A stretch of 64,000 bases of DNA from Zobellia galactanivorans (GTDB taxonomy: Bacteria; Bacteroidota; Bacteroidia; Flavobacteriales; Flavobacteriaceae), in contig NC_015844.1 in NCBI RefSeq assembly GCF_000973105.1, positions 1,546,501-1,610,500 on the forward strand, written 5' to 3'. The position numbers were made by a program, and so were the translations under genes. The first letter of the stretch is position 1. The number at the start of each line of letters is the position of its first letter. The notes beneath the pieces were generated by a model. It had not been told where the DNA came from, did no database searches, and was given only the letters and a program-made list of their open reading frames with translations. Shown here one piece after another: positions 44,296-52,221 of this stretch.

Positions 44296-46776
44296 ATGGT
44301 AAACGCCTCTAAAAAATCTAAAAACAAATTCACCTTAAAAATTGTCGCCAGCTATCTCATTTTGGCTATACTGGCGGCAGCCGTTGGTTATTTCGTATAT
44401 ACCGAGATACAAACCTATATTTCAACCGAAACCGCCGATGTAAACGATGAAAAATTACTACGGACAAGTTCGTTGATGACCAATCTTTACGAGGCCGAAA
44501 GTCTTTCTAAGCTCGCCTTACAGAGCGACGAGAAAATCAATTTTGACGCCTACGCCCTTAAAATAGACTCCATACAAATAGAAATCGACACCCTAAAGCA
44601 GCTAATGTTGGGCGAAGAACAAAAAAGCCTGTTAGATAGCCTGCAGGTTCTATTGAGCCAAAAAGTAAGCAACAACAACGAGTTGCGAAAATTGAAAGTC
44701 AAAAGCAAGTCGGCCAATTCGTTGGACAAGGCCTTAAAGGAATTTGAAAAAATAGAGGAATCTTTCGGCAAGTTTTCAGCAGAAAACCTTTTTACCGACT
44801 TCGACCAGTTGTCCCCAAAGGTGCAGCAATCCCTAAGGGACTATGCCGACCTGATCAGTAAAAACGTTCCGAATTCAGGCGATAACACCAAGAACGCCGC
44901 CTATGTAGATTCTATCTTGAACGTTTCAAAAGCCATGTTGAGAAAGGCCAAATTGGCCGATACCCGATCGCAACGCTCCTTGGCGCAAAAGGAAATCGAG
45001 GTAAACCGTAACGACCTTGAACTCTCGCGCCAGCTCCAAAATATCATTGCCGCCTTTGAAAAAGAAATTATAGCCAGCAGTTACAACACCAGTATCGTAA
45101 AACGGGAAACCCTAAAAAGAACTACCCGGATCGCCGGTTTGGCGGCACTATTAGGATTTTTGATCGTGGGCATCTTTTCTTTTTTGATTACAAGGGATTA
45201 TTGGAAAGTACAGACCTATCGAATGCGGTTAGAAAAAGAGAAAAAATTCTCCGAGTCGATTTTAAAGAGTCGCGAGCAGCTGATCTCTACCGTAAGCCAC
45301 GATTTGCGCACACCGTTAAACACCATTAGTGGATATTCGGAACTACTCGAAAGCACGGGACTGACCCGCAAGCAAAACGGGTATATAAAGAATGTAAAAT
45401 CGGCCTCGGAATATGTCGGCAATCTAGTGAACGACCTACTCGATTTCTCAAAACTGGAAGCAGGTAAGCTCAAAATCGAAAAGGTTCCCTTTATCCCGGC
45501 CCATCTGATTCAAGAAACCGCCGAAAACCTTCAGGCCTTAAACATGCAAAAAGGCCTAAAATTGGTCTTGGAAATCGCCCCACAACTTCAACAAACCGTA
45601 TTGGGCGACCCGTTCAGGATTCGACAAATACTGACCAACCTTATGGGCAACGCCTTTAAGTTTACCGAGCAGGGCCAAATCAAGATCATAGCCACCGCAA
45701 CCAAGGGCAAGGACAAGGCCATAACGGCACGTATTCAAGTGGTCGACACAGGCATAGGCATAGCCAAGGAAAAACAACATTTAATATTCAAGGAATTCAC
45801 CCAAGCCGACAGTGATACGGATAAAAAGTTTGGCGGTCACGGTCTGGGACTCACCATTTCAAAAAAATTGGCCGAGCTCCTAAAGGGCAGCTTGACCCTT
45901 GAAAGCCAATTGGGCTCAGGAAGTACCTTTACCCTACAGCTACCCCTTGAAATTACCGATGCGGTAAAAAAACCAAATAAGGAAATGCCCTATTTGGCCC
46001 CCAAACTACGTATGCTGATCATTGACGACGATACGGCCTTATTACATATGCTACGCGAACTGGCAGAGAGTATGGGCATTACGGCACATACCTTTACCAA
46101 TTTTCTTTCCATTGAAAAAGACTCCCATTTAGCCTATGACATAGTACTTACCGATATTCAAATGCCACAGGTAACGGGGTTCGAAGTATTGAAAAAACTC
46201 AAATCGGGGGCCTACAAGCACTATACCGACCAACCTATCGTTGCCATGACCGGCAGAAGGGACCTAGGGCCGGAAGCCTATATTGGGGTCGGATTTTCCC
46301 AAGTGCTACAAAAGCCCTTTCCAAAAGGGGAACTTATTGCCACACTCAAGCTATTGGGCATTACCACCCAAGACGAAGCGCCCAAAGAAGGAAAGACAGA
46401 GGCCCTTGACCGTGAACCCAAATTATACAACCTTGACATCATCCATTCTTTTTTAGGAAGGAACGAAGATGCGATACAAGACGTACTGGGCACCTTTTTA
46501 AGCGATACAGAAACCAACATGAAACTTCTTGAGGAAACGGTAGGCACACAAGACTACCCCCAAGTAAATCAAGTAGCACACCGTATGCTGCCCATGTTCA
46601 GGCAACTGAAAGCCGAAAGCTGTGTAGTTGCATTGGAACACATGGAAGTTGCAACCCCTGAAGCCATGGACCATAAGACCCTTTCAGATTCATTTGCGAA
46701 TTTGAAATCAGATGTAGCGGATTTAACAAGCGAACTCAAAGAGCGCCTAACTACAAGTCCAGATTATAATGATTGA
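44296..46776 (+). CDS. Hybrid sensor histidine kinase with receiver and Hpt domains
   Basis: 826 residues from ATG 44296; the in-frame GTG 15 bases upstream is less likely. TM1 about 15-35, a helical periplasmic region of about 240 residues, TM2 about 280-300, HisKA with TVSHDLRTPLNTISGY (His near 335), HATPase with GGHGLGLTISKKLAELL, a receiver (about 570-685; acceptor Asp near 621 in LTDIQMPQ) and a C-terminal Hpt domain (about 710-815) with VAHRMLP (His near 762). A complete His-Asp-His relay. It is convergent with a sigma-54-type response regulator, overlapping by 26 bases, so the two are candidate partners. Confidence 0.93.
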   Translation: MVNASKKSKNKFTLKIVASYLILAILAAAVGYFVYTEIQTYISTETADVNDEKLLRTSSLMTNLYEAESLSKLALQSDEKINFDAYALKIDSIQIEIDTLKQLMLGEEQKSLLDSLQVLLSQKVSNNNELRKLKVKSKSANSLDKALKEFEKIEESFGKFSAENLFTDFDQLSPKVQQSLRDYADLISKNVPNSGDNTKNAAYVDSILNVSKAMLRKAKLADTRSQRSLAQKEIEVNRNDLELSRQLQNIIAAFEKEIIASSYNTSIVKRETLKRTTRIAGLAALLGFLIVGIFSFLITRDYWKVQTYRMRLEKEKKFSESILKSREQLISTVSHDLRTPLNTISGYSELLESTGLTRKQNGYIKNVKSASEYVGNLVNDLLDFSKLEAGKLKIEKVPFIPAHLIQETAENLQALNMQKGLKLVLEIAPQLQQTVLGDPFRIRQILTNLMGNAFKFTEQGQIKIIATATKGKDKAITARIQVVDTGIGIAKEKQHLIFKEFTQADSDTDKKFGGHGLGLTISKKLAELLKGSLTLESQLGSGSTFTLQLPLEITDAVKKPNKEMPYLAPKLRMLIIDDDTALLHMLRELAESMGITAHTFTNFLSIEKDSHLAYDIVLTDIQMPQVTGFEVLKKLKSGAYKHYTDQPIVAMTGRRDLGPEAYIGVGFSQVLQKPFPKGELIATLKLLGITTQDEAPKEGKTEALDREPKLYNLDIIHSFLGRNEDAIQDVLGTFLSDTETNMKLLEETVGTQDYPQVNQVAHRMLPMFRQLKAESCVVALEHMEVATPEAMDHKTLSDSFANLKSDVADLTSELKERLTTSPDYND

Positions 46777-48133
46777 TTTTATTATAAAGCGTTTTCCGTG
46801 TCACCTGAAGTAATTTTGCCGCTTTCGACTTATTGAAATTGGTTTTTTTCAAGGCTTTGATAATACGGTCCTTTTCAAATTCCGATTTTGAAAAATTCTC
46901 TATGGTAGTCGTTTTTTCTTGCGGTTGAAGCACCTCTCGTGGCAAGGCTTCCATTTGAACCTCATCGCCCGTGGTCAATAACACGGCCCTTTTCACTACA
47001 TTCTGTAGTTCACGAAGGTTACCCGGCCAGTGGTATTGCTGAAAAGCTTCCCAAACTTCCGAAGAAAATCCGTCAACGTTTTTATCCAGACTTGCATTTG
47101 CCTTGTTCAAAAAATTCTCGGCAAATAACATCAAGTCCTCGAATCGTTCCTCTAGGGAAGGAATCTGTATGGAGAATTCATTCAATCTATGAAAAAGGTC
47201 TTCCCTAAAAGTACCTTTCTCCACCGCCTCGGTCAAATCTTCGTTAGTAGCCGTAATGATACGCACATCTACATCAATCTCTTTCGTACTACCAACCCGT
47301 TTTATTTTTCGTTCCTGCAAGGCCCGAAGCAATTGTATTTGGTTCTCGTACGATAGGTTACCCACCTCATCCAAGAACAAGGTCCCTTTATTGGCAGCCT
47401 CAAAATTCCCTATCTTATCTTCTACCGCTCCGGTAAAACTTCCTTTTATATGTCCGAAAAACTCACTTGTCGCCAATTCTTTGGGTATGGCACCACAATC
47501 GACAGCAATAAAATTAAAGTCCTTGCGCTTGCTGTTATCGTGAATGGCCTTGGCCGTCACCTCCTTACCCGTACCGCTTTCCCCGGTAATTAAAACGGAC
47601 ATATCGGTAGGGGCTACCAGTTTTATATAGTCTTCCAATTTTTTGGAAGCCTCACTCACTCCTTTAACTATAGTATTCGTTCCTCCCACTGGGCGGGTAG
47701 CCTTGGAACCATTTTGCCTTGAGTCCTTTTTAGACCCGTCTCCCTCTGTTGGGGCGGTTTGGGCCATACTGACCTCCACCTTTAAGGCGTTATCTAAGAT
47801 CATTACGATTTCATCAGGGGTAAAAGGCTTTGAAATGTAGTCGAAGGCCCCCTTTTTCATGGCATTTACGGCCGTACCAACCTCAGCATAACCGGTCATA
47901 ACGATTACCTGTGTCTTTGGACTCACTCCTTTTATATCGGTCAGTAACTGTATACCGTCATAATCGGGCAAACGCAAATCGGTTAATATCAAATCAAAAT
48001 CGGTTTTCCCGAATTTTTCCTTGGCATCTGGGGCTGTAAAGCTCGTCTCTACTTCGTAGCCGTGTCTCGTCAAAAACTTTTGAAGCATCTGACAAAAAGC
48101 GGCGTCATCTTCAATGATTAAAAGGTTTGGCAT
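46751..48133 (-). CDS. Sigma-54-dependent response regulator (NtrC family)
   Basis: 460 residues from ATG 48133 (MPNLLIIEDD); a longer reading frame adds 15 residues but spoils the receiver start. Receiver 1-120 with D9, D10, acceptor D52; AAA+ domain about 155-380 with Walker A GESGTGKE (184-191), the sigma-54 contact loop GSFTGA (231-236), Walker B LFLDEVG and arginine finger region; C-terminal Fis-type HTH with KSKAAKLLQVTRKTLYNKI. It should activate RpoN polymerase from upstream enhancers. A convergent hybrid kinase and a downstream array of secreted proteins with -24-like elements lie beside it. Confidence 0.95.
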   Translation of the reverse strand: MPNLLIIEDDAAFCQMLQKFLTRHGYEVETSFTAPDAKEKFGKTDFDLILTDLRLPDYDGIQLLTDIKGVSPKTQVIVMTGYAEVGTAVNAMKKGAFDYISKPFTPDEIVMILDNALKVEVSMAQTAPTEGDGSKKDSRQNGSKATRPVGGTNTIVKGVSEASKKLEDYIKLVAPTDMSVLITGESGTGKEVTAKAIHDNSKRKDFNFIAVDCGAIPKELATSEFFGHIKGSFTGAVEDKIGNFEAANKGTLFLDEVGNLSYENQIQLLRALQERKIKRVGSTKEIDVDVRIITATNEDLTEAVEKGTFREDLFHRLNEFSIQIPSLEERFEDLMLFAENFLNKANASLDKNVDGFSSEVWEAFQQYHWPGNLRELQNVVKRAVLLTTGDEVQMEALPREVLQPQEKTTTIENFSKSEFEKDRIIKALKKTNFNKSKAAKLLQVTRKTLYNKINHYNLDL

Positions 48134-48241
48134 AAAGCTGTTTAGTATTCTGTATCTATCTACGTAAAAATAGTACAAGAAAGCTGTCTCTCCTCTAAAT
48201 TTATCATAAAAGATATTTTTAAAAAAGGGCCAAAACGCAAA

Positions 48242-48269
48242 AAAGGAACCGTTATATCACGGTTCCTTT
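48242..48269 (-). terminator. Terminator of the small secreted-protein pair
   Basis: Perfect 11-bp stem AAAGGAACCGT / ACGGTTCCTTT, loop TATATC, followed on the minus strand by TTTTTGCG. Confidence 0.85.
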
Positions 48270-48311
48270 CTCAAAATTGGTTCGGAATTTCTTCCGACAA
48301 TTTAGTTCTTC

Positions 48312-48617
48312 TTATTGTTGAACGGCGTTACCTTCTTCATCAACGATAAGGGCACCAGAAGTACCATCTTCCAAAGAAACTTCCAATTTGTATTGGTTAG
48401 CTTCGTTCTTGCTTGCTTTGTTGATCGTAGCACCTGGGTAGTTGGTTTCGATCATTGCAGTTACGGCTTCTGGAACTTCTTCCAAGGCAACCTCGGCAAA
48501 AGCATCTTGGGCTACAGCTTCAGTAGCTGTTTCTGTAGCGTCGGCAGCTTGCTCTTCTTGAGCGAATGCAGTTAAACTTCCTAGTGCGAAAACGGTGGTA
48601 ATAAATAATTTTTTCAT
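48312..48617 (-). CDS. Small secreted PepSY-like protein, copy A
   Basis: 101 residues. Signal peptide (1-19, ending TAFAQ), an acidic Ala/Thr/Glu linker (EEQAADATETATEAVAQ), then a domain of about 60 residues: EEVPEAVTAMIETNYPGATINKASKNEANQY and YKLEVSLEDGTSGALIVDEEGN. The helix, YPGATI turn and paired strands resemble PepSY/BLIP-type inhibitor or ligand-binding folds. Only 3 residues differ from copy B directly upstream, and it has no -24-like element of its own, so it is probably transcribed with copy B. Function unknown. Confidence 0.82.
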   Translation of the reverse strand: MKKLFITTVFALGSLTAFAQEEQAADATETATEAVAQDAFAEVALEEVPEAVTAMIETNYPGATINKASKNEANQYKLEVSLEDGTSGALIVDEEGNAVQQ

Positions 48618-48690
48618 AATATTCTTATTTTATATGTGTAACTAATTAATGGTAATATTCAATGTAGGGGAACTAAACGCTAGGCGCTTT

Positions 48691-48996
48691 TTATTGTTGA
48701 ACGGCGTTGCCTTCTTCATCAACGATAAGGGCACCAGAAGTACCATCTTCCAAAGAAACTTCCAATTTGTATTGGTTAGCCTCATTCTTGCTAGCCTTGT
48801 TGATCGTAGCTCCAGGGTAGTTGGTTTCAACCATTGTAGTTACGGCTTCCGGAACTTCTTCCAAAGCAACCTCGGCAAAAGCGTCTTGGGCTACAGCTTC
48901 AGTAGCTGTTTCTGTAGCGTCAGTAGCTTGCTCTTCTTGAGCGAATGCAGTTAAACTTCCTAATGCGAAAACGGTAGTGATAAATAATTTTTTCAT
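48691..48996 (-). CDS. Small secreted PepSY-like protein, copy B
   Basis: 101 residues, 98 identical to copy A. Signal peptide ends TAFAQ; domain layout the same. It is preceded by a conserved TTGGTATCAT element (49042-49058) at a distance that puts a transcript start about 35 bases before its ATG. Heads a two-gene unit with copy A, 73 bases apart. The periplasm or cell surface is the expected location. Confidence 0.82.
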   Translation of the reverse strand: MKKLFITTVFALGSLTAFAQEEQATDATETATEAVAQDAFAEVALEEVPEAVTTMVETNYPGATINKASKNEANQYKLEVSLEDGTSGALIVDEEGNAVQQ

Positions 48997-49041
48997 GATA
49001 TTCAGGTTTTAAGTGTTATTAATTAATTTCAGTTAGTATAT

Positions 49042-49058
49042 AGAAAATATGATACCAA
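49042..49058 (-). promoter_or_regulatory. Conserved -24/-12-like promoter element, copy B
   Basis: Minus strand reads TTGGTATCATATTTTCT. GG is followed by exactly 10 bases and then TC, where sigma-54 promoters have GG-N10-GC. The same layout occurs before the two other array promoters. Its -12 end is 47 bases from the start codon. Confidence 0.55.
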
Positions 49059-49433
49059 AACAGCTAAAACCCCTAATCAATTAAAAAACAGTTGGTTATA
49101 TATTTTGTCGATTTTCAAAACTGTGTATTATTGTAAAATTCTGTTTCATTTGGGTAATAATTTCACAACTCAACCATCGCGATGTAAAACCCTAGCCTTG
49201 GGCTTTTTTTAATTTGTTGGGATGGATCAGGTCTAAAAGCAAAAAATCCGAGCAACTTATGCCGGACCATTTTACATTAAGACCTTCTTCTTTTTTCCTT
49301 TAATCGATAAGCCGGTATCGGTACTCTAGGAAGCTACATCAATATCGTTATTCTCCCTTCTTTATAAATTAGACGATGCCCTATTACTTTATATTTTCGA
49401 ACACTCAAAAAATTATGACCTTATACAAAATAG

Positions 49434-49463
49434 AAAGGGGCTGCAGATGCAACCCCTTTCTGA
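49434..49463 (-). terminator. Terminator of the third PepSY-like gene
   Basis: Nine-base stem AGAAAGGGG / CCCCTTTCT with loop containing TGCA...TGCA, 39 bases after the stop on the minus strand, followed by ATTTTGT. Confidence 0.75.
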
Positions 49464-49501
49464 CCAAACCAACTTGATACAAAACAAATAACTCAAGTTA
49501 T

Positions 49502-49807
49502 TTACATTTCAATCCAGTTACCATTTTCGTCAGCGTACAAAGTACCGGCAGTACCATCTTCTAGGGAAACCTCTAGCTTGAACTGCTTTGCTTCGTTCAC
49601 GTATGCTTTATCAATAGATGCAGTAGGATAGTTTTTAGCAACTGCTGCGGTCACCGCTTCGGGCAACTCATCGGCAGATACTTCAGAAAAATCATCTTGA
49701 GTCGCTGCGGCCTCAGTGGCTGCAGCTTCAACTGCCGTAGACTCCTCTTGGGCAAAAGCCGAAAGACTTCCTAATGCCAATATTGCTGTGATAAATATCT
49801 TTTTCAT
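49502..49807 (-). CDS. Small secreted PepSY-like protein, third paralogue
   Basis: 101 residues from ATG 49807 (MKKIFITAILALGSLSAFAQ); a longer upstream reading frame overlaps the promoter element and is rejected. Same architecture: signal peptide, acidic linker rich in Ala/Glu (TAVEAAATEAAATQ), domain with NYPTASIDKAYVNEAKQFKLEVSLEDGTAG and the ending DENGNWIEM. Clearly diverged from copies A/B, so the array is older than their duplication. Confidence 0.82.
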   Translation of the reverse strand: MKKIFITAILALGSLSAFAQEESTAVEAAATEAAATQDDFSEVSADELPEAVTAAVAKNYPTASIDKAYVNEAKQFKLEVSLEDGTAGTLYADENGNWIEM

Positions 49808-49843
49808 GATGTGTTCTTTAGAATTAATAACTGTATACTCTAA

Positions 49844-49860
49844 AGAAATAATGATACCAA
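49844..49860 (-). promoter_or_regulatory. Conserved -24/-12-like promoter element, third paralogue
   Basis: Minus strand TTGGTATCATTATTTCT, with GG-N10-TC. It shares the TTGGTATCAT core with the copy B element while flanks differ. -12 end is 38 bases from ATG 49807. Confidence 0.55.
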
Positions 49861-49923
49861 AATCGCAAAACAAACATAAATATTTGATTTACAGTTATAT
49901 AACATATTTTTAAAATATGTAAA

Positions 49924-49961
49924 GTGTGTAATTGTGTGTATTTCTAGTACTTTGGTGTGTA
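49924..49961 (-). promoter_or_regulatory. GTGTGTA cluster upstream of the third paralogue
   Basis: GTGTGTA (plus-strand reading) occurs three times at 49924, 49934 and 49955, 64-101 bases beyond the -24-like GG. That is the right place for an enhancer bound by an NtrC-type activator. Role inferred. Confidence 0.4.
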
Positions 49962-50065
49962 AAATGTATACGAATACCCATGATCCACACCCGAGCGAAG
50001 TATCAGCAACACCTTCCTTCGCATACAGCATCTTTCGAACTGAAACCCTATAGCTAGATATATTA

Positions 50066-50101
50066 AAAAAGCCCCATCTTCAAATGAAGATGAGGCTTTT
50101 T
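50066..50101 (-). terminator. Terminator of the fourth PepSY-like gene
   Basis: Stem GCC-C-CATCTTC / GAAGATG-A-GGC extended by A5 / T5 with one mismatch, loop AAAT, 39 bases after the stop on the minus strand. Confidence 0.8.
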
Positions 50102-50139
50102 ACTAACTATCTAACTATGCTACTAATAAAAGTATTAGC

Positions 50140-50448
50140 TTATTTTTCGATCCAGTTACCTTCGGCGTCAGCATACAATTCAGCAGTTTCACCATCTTCT
50201 TTGGCAACTTCCAATTTGTACTGGGCATCTTCGTTCATGAAGGCTTTAGAAATAGTTGCACCTGGGTGGGCAGCCTCTAAAGCTTCAGAGATAGCGGCAG
50301 GAACTTCTTCAACTGCTACTTCAGCAAAAGCATCTTGAGCTTCAACAACCTCAGTTGCTACTGTTTCTTCTACTACTGTTTCTTCTTCTTGTGCAAAAGC
50401 AGTCATTGTACCTAAAGACAATACTGCAGCAAACATTAAGTTTTTCAT
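50140..50448 (-). CDS. Small secreted PepSY-like protein, fourth paralogue
   Basis: 102 residues. Signal peptide MKNLMFAAVLSLGTMTAFAQ; acidic Val/Glu/Thr linker (EEETVVEETVATEVVEAQ); domain with EEVPAAISEALEAAHPGATISKAFMNEDAQYKLEVAKEDG and the ending DAEGNWIEK. Most diverged member of the array. Own promoter element and terminator. The conserved parts across all four paralogues are the helix before the P-[GT]-A-[TS]-I turn and the QYKLEV strand. Confidence 0.82.
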   Translation of the reverse strand: MKNLMFAAVLSLGTMTAFAQEEETVVEETVATEVVEAQDAFAEVAVEEVPAAISEALEAAHPGATISKAFMNEDAQYKLEVAKEDGETAELYADAEGNWIEK

Positions 50449-50486
50449 TTTGTGTGTGTTTTAAATTATTGATTTGTTTTGATAAT

Positions 50487-50502
50487 CTCTTAGTACTAAG
50501 AG
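50487..50502. repeat. Perfect 16-base palindrome overlapping the -12 region
   Basis: CTCTTAGTACTAAGAG, dyad centred at 50494/50495, overlaps the -12-like part of the fourth paralogue promoter. It might be a repressor operator specific to this copy; not found before the others. Confidence 0.4.
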
Positions 50503-50515
50503 AAAATGATGCCAA
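50499..50515 (-). promoter_or_regulatory. Conserved -24/-12-like promoter element, fourth paralogue
   Basis: Minus strand TTGGCATCATTTTCTCT, GG-N10-TC. This copy has TTGGCA, the exact sigma-54 -24 core. -12 end is 52 bases from ATG 50448. Confidence 0.58.
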
Positions 50516-50601
50516 CTCGAAACACCCCCACCTAAAACACACTAAACACCTGATTAACAGATAACTAATTTAAAACCACCTCATACATCACTTGTATACA
50601 G

Positions 50602-50646
50602 GTGTGTAAAAACATAAAAAAGTGTGTAAAAAATACACACTTTTTT
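50602..50646. promoter_or_regulatory. GTGTGTA repeats and dyad: enhancer candidate and/or terminator
   Basis: GTGTGTA at 50602 and 50622 with the inverted TACACAC at 50634-50640. The latter two form a stem flanked by A6 and T6 (50616-50646), which also looks like a terminator for the DUF4301 gene on the minus strand. Sites lie 87-125 bases upstream of the fourth paralogue's -24 element. Both roles may hold. Confidence 0.5.
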
Positions 50647-50682
50647 AGGTAAACCTTATACTGTACTTCAGCTTATGACGCG

Positions 50683-52221
50683 CTATTTGACCTGATGTGC
50701 GGGCCGCAATAGATCGTTTACGGTTTTTACCGGGTTGAAAGTTGAAGATGGTACCTCTACAAATATGGTGTTCCAAAACGCCATGGCGCCATTCCACAAT
50801 CCTGGAAGTTCCAGGGCCTTTAACTCCCTGCCTTCTTTGGTCTTGCCCGTAATAAACCCTTGCTTGGTATCGATGTAGTTCATCAGGTTGTATTTTTCCC
50901 CTTTATAGTTCTTCACGGCACAGACCAAGTCGACCGGATTGAAATGGGTCGAGTTTTTGAGGATCGCGGCCTGATGCGCGTTATCCATATCAATTTGGGC
51001 TGACTCAATGATCTGTAACGAAATATTTCCTTTTCGGTCATTGATCCAGAATGGGCCGCCTCCGGGTTCTCCTTCGTTCTTGACCATCCCACAGATACGT
51101 ATGGGCCTATCAATCTTATCTTTTAACACTTCAATTTGTTCGCCGATACTGAATCCTGCGAAATTATCTGAGAAACGCACGTTAAGTTCGTTCTCCAAGA
51201 AGCTCTTGATCTCGTCTAATTGACTTGAGGTCAGTTCATCGTTATCGAGACTTTTGGCATAGGCAAAGGCCTTTTCTTGGACACTTAAGAGCACCCCTGC
51301 CAATATCTTTTTACTATCCGCTACCTCGCCTGCAAATCTTGGAACGGTAACATTGTCGATATTCTTGATAAATATGATATCGGCATCTTGCTCGTTCAAA
51401 TTCTCGATTAGGGCACCATGGCCTCCAGGTCTAAACAAGACGGAACCATCACTGTTTCGAAAGGGTTCGTTCCGCATATCTACCGCAATAGTATCGGTCG
51501 ATGGTTTTTGATAGGAATAACTCACCTTAAAAGAGGTCTCGGTAGCCTTCGACACCCTTTCACTTACGGCGTTGAACTCCGCATTGAACATATCGCCATG
51601 CTGTTCGCTAATGGTAAAGTGCAACTCTGCGGTATTACCAGTCTTGGCATACACCGATGCTTCCTTTAAATGTTCTTCAAAAGGCGTAGCCGTATGGTCC
51701 CCATAGTTATGGAAAGGTAATAATCCTTTTGGATAAAACCCGTAATTAAGACCATCTTCAGACATCATTTCCTTTACAAAAAGATAGAGTTCCTCATCTT
51801 TGGAAGAAGTCTTTCCCGCAATGCGCTGTTTGACCAAATCGTAGAAGGCGAAGTCGGTTATACCCTCCGAAAAGGCTTTCATGGCCTTATCGTCCGTACG
51901 TTCAAAATACGCTTCCAACGATTCTTCCTTAGGGTCGTAAGCATCCAAAAAATTGAACAAAGCCTTGAACATACGCGATGCGGCCCCTGAAGCAGGCACA
52001 AATTTCAACAAAGACAGCCCTGTACTCGAGGCTTCGAACTTTTGAATCAAATCCTTTTCTTCGGATGGGGTAAATTTTGAAAGCCCTTCACCTATTGTAA
52101 CGGCCTTTTCAAGTTGTACAAACGGAATACCCTCTTTAAAGGTCTCTATTTGCTCGTTTACCTTTTTCTCCGAAATTCCCTTTTTGGCCAGCAGGGCCAA
52201 ATCATTTTCTGTTAGTGTCAT
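50683..52221 (-). CDS. DUF4301 family protein
   Basis: 512 residues, cytoplasmic. LLKFVPASGAASRMFKALFNF (about 73-93) and GLNYGFYPKGLLPFHNYG with TPFEEHL are landmarks of DUF4301; PASGAASRM resembles a nucleotidyl-transfer loop of sugar-nucleotide pyrophosphorylases, and DNFAGFSIGEQIEVLKDK...FWINDRKGNIS fits that idea. The ATG overlaps the stop of the NadR-like gene (ATGA), so they are coupled. Function unknown; context suggests vitamin salvage. Confidence 0.85.
   Translation of the reverse strand: MTLTENDLALLAKKGISEKKVNEQIETFKEGIPFVQLEKAVTIGEGLSKFTPSEEKDLIQKFEASSTGLSLLKFVPASGAASRMFKALFNFLDAYDPKEESLEAYFERTDDKAMKAFSEGITDFAFYDLVKQRIAGKTSSKDEELYLFVKEMMSEDGLNYGFYPKGLLPFHNYGDHTATPFEEHLKEASVYAKTGNTAELHFTISEQHGDMFNAEFNAVSERVSKATETSFKVSYSYQKPSTDTIAVDMRNEPFRNSDGSVLFRPGGHGALIENLNEQDADIIFIKNIDNVTVPRFAGEVADSKKILAGVLLSVQEKAFAYAKSLDNDELTSSQLDEIKSFLENELNVRFSDNFAGFSIGEQIEVLKDKIDRPIRICGMVKNEGEPGGGPFWINDRKGNISLQIIESAQIDMDNAHQAAILKNSTHFNPVDLVCAVKNYKGEKYNLMNYIDTKQGFITGKTKEGRELKALELPGLWNGAMAFWNTIFVEVPSSTFNPVKTVNDLLRPAHQVK

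Larger units (their letters stand above)
48312..48996 (-). repeat. Tandem gene duplication, copies A and B
   Basis: Two near-identical coding units offset by 379 bases (48312-48617 and 48691-48996), with the first copy's flanks also alike at the 3' end. A recent tandem duplication; a recombination target. Confidence 0.85.
48997..49501. other. Long intergenic region in the secreted-protein array
   Basis: 505 bases without an ORF. It holds the copy B promoter element near 49050, a TGTGTA at 49122-49127, and a terminator at 49434-49463. The remaining stretch is AT-rich and shows nothing further. Confidence 0.6.
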
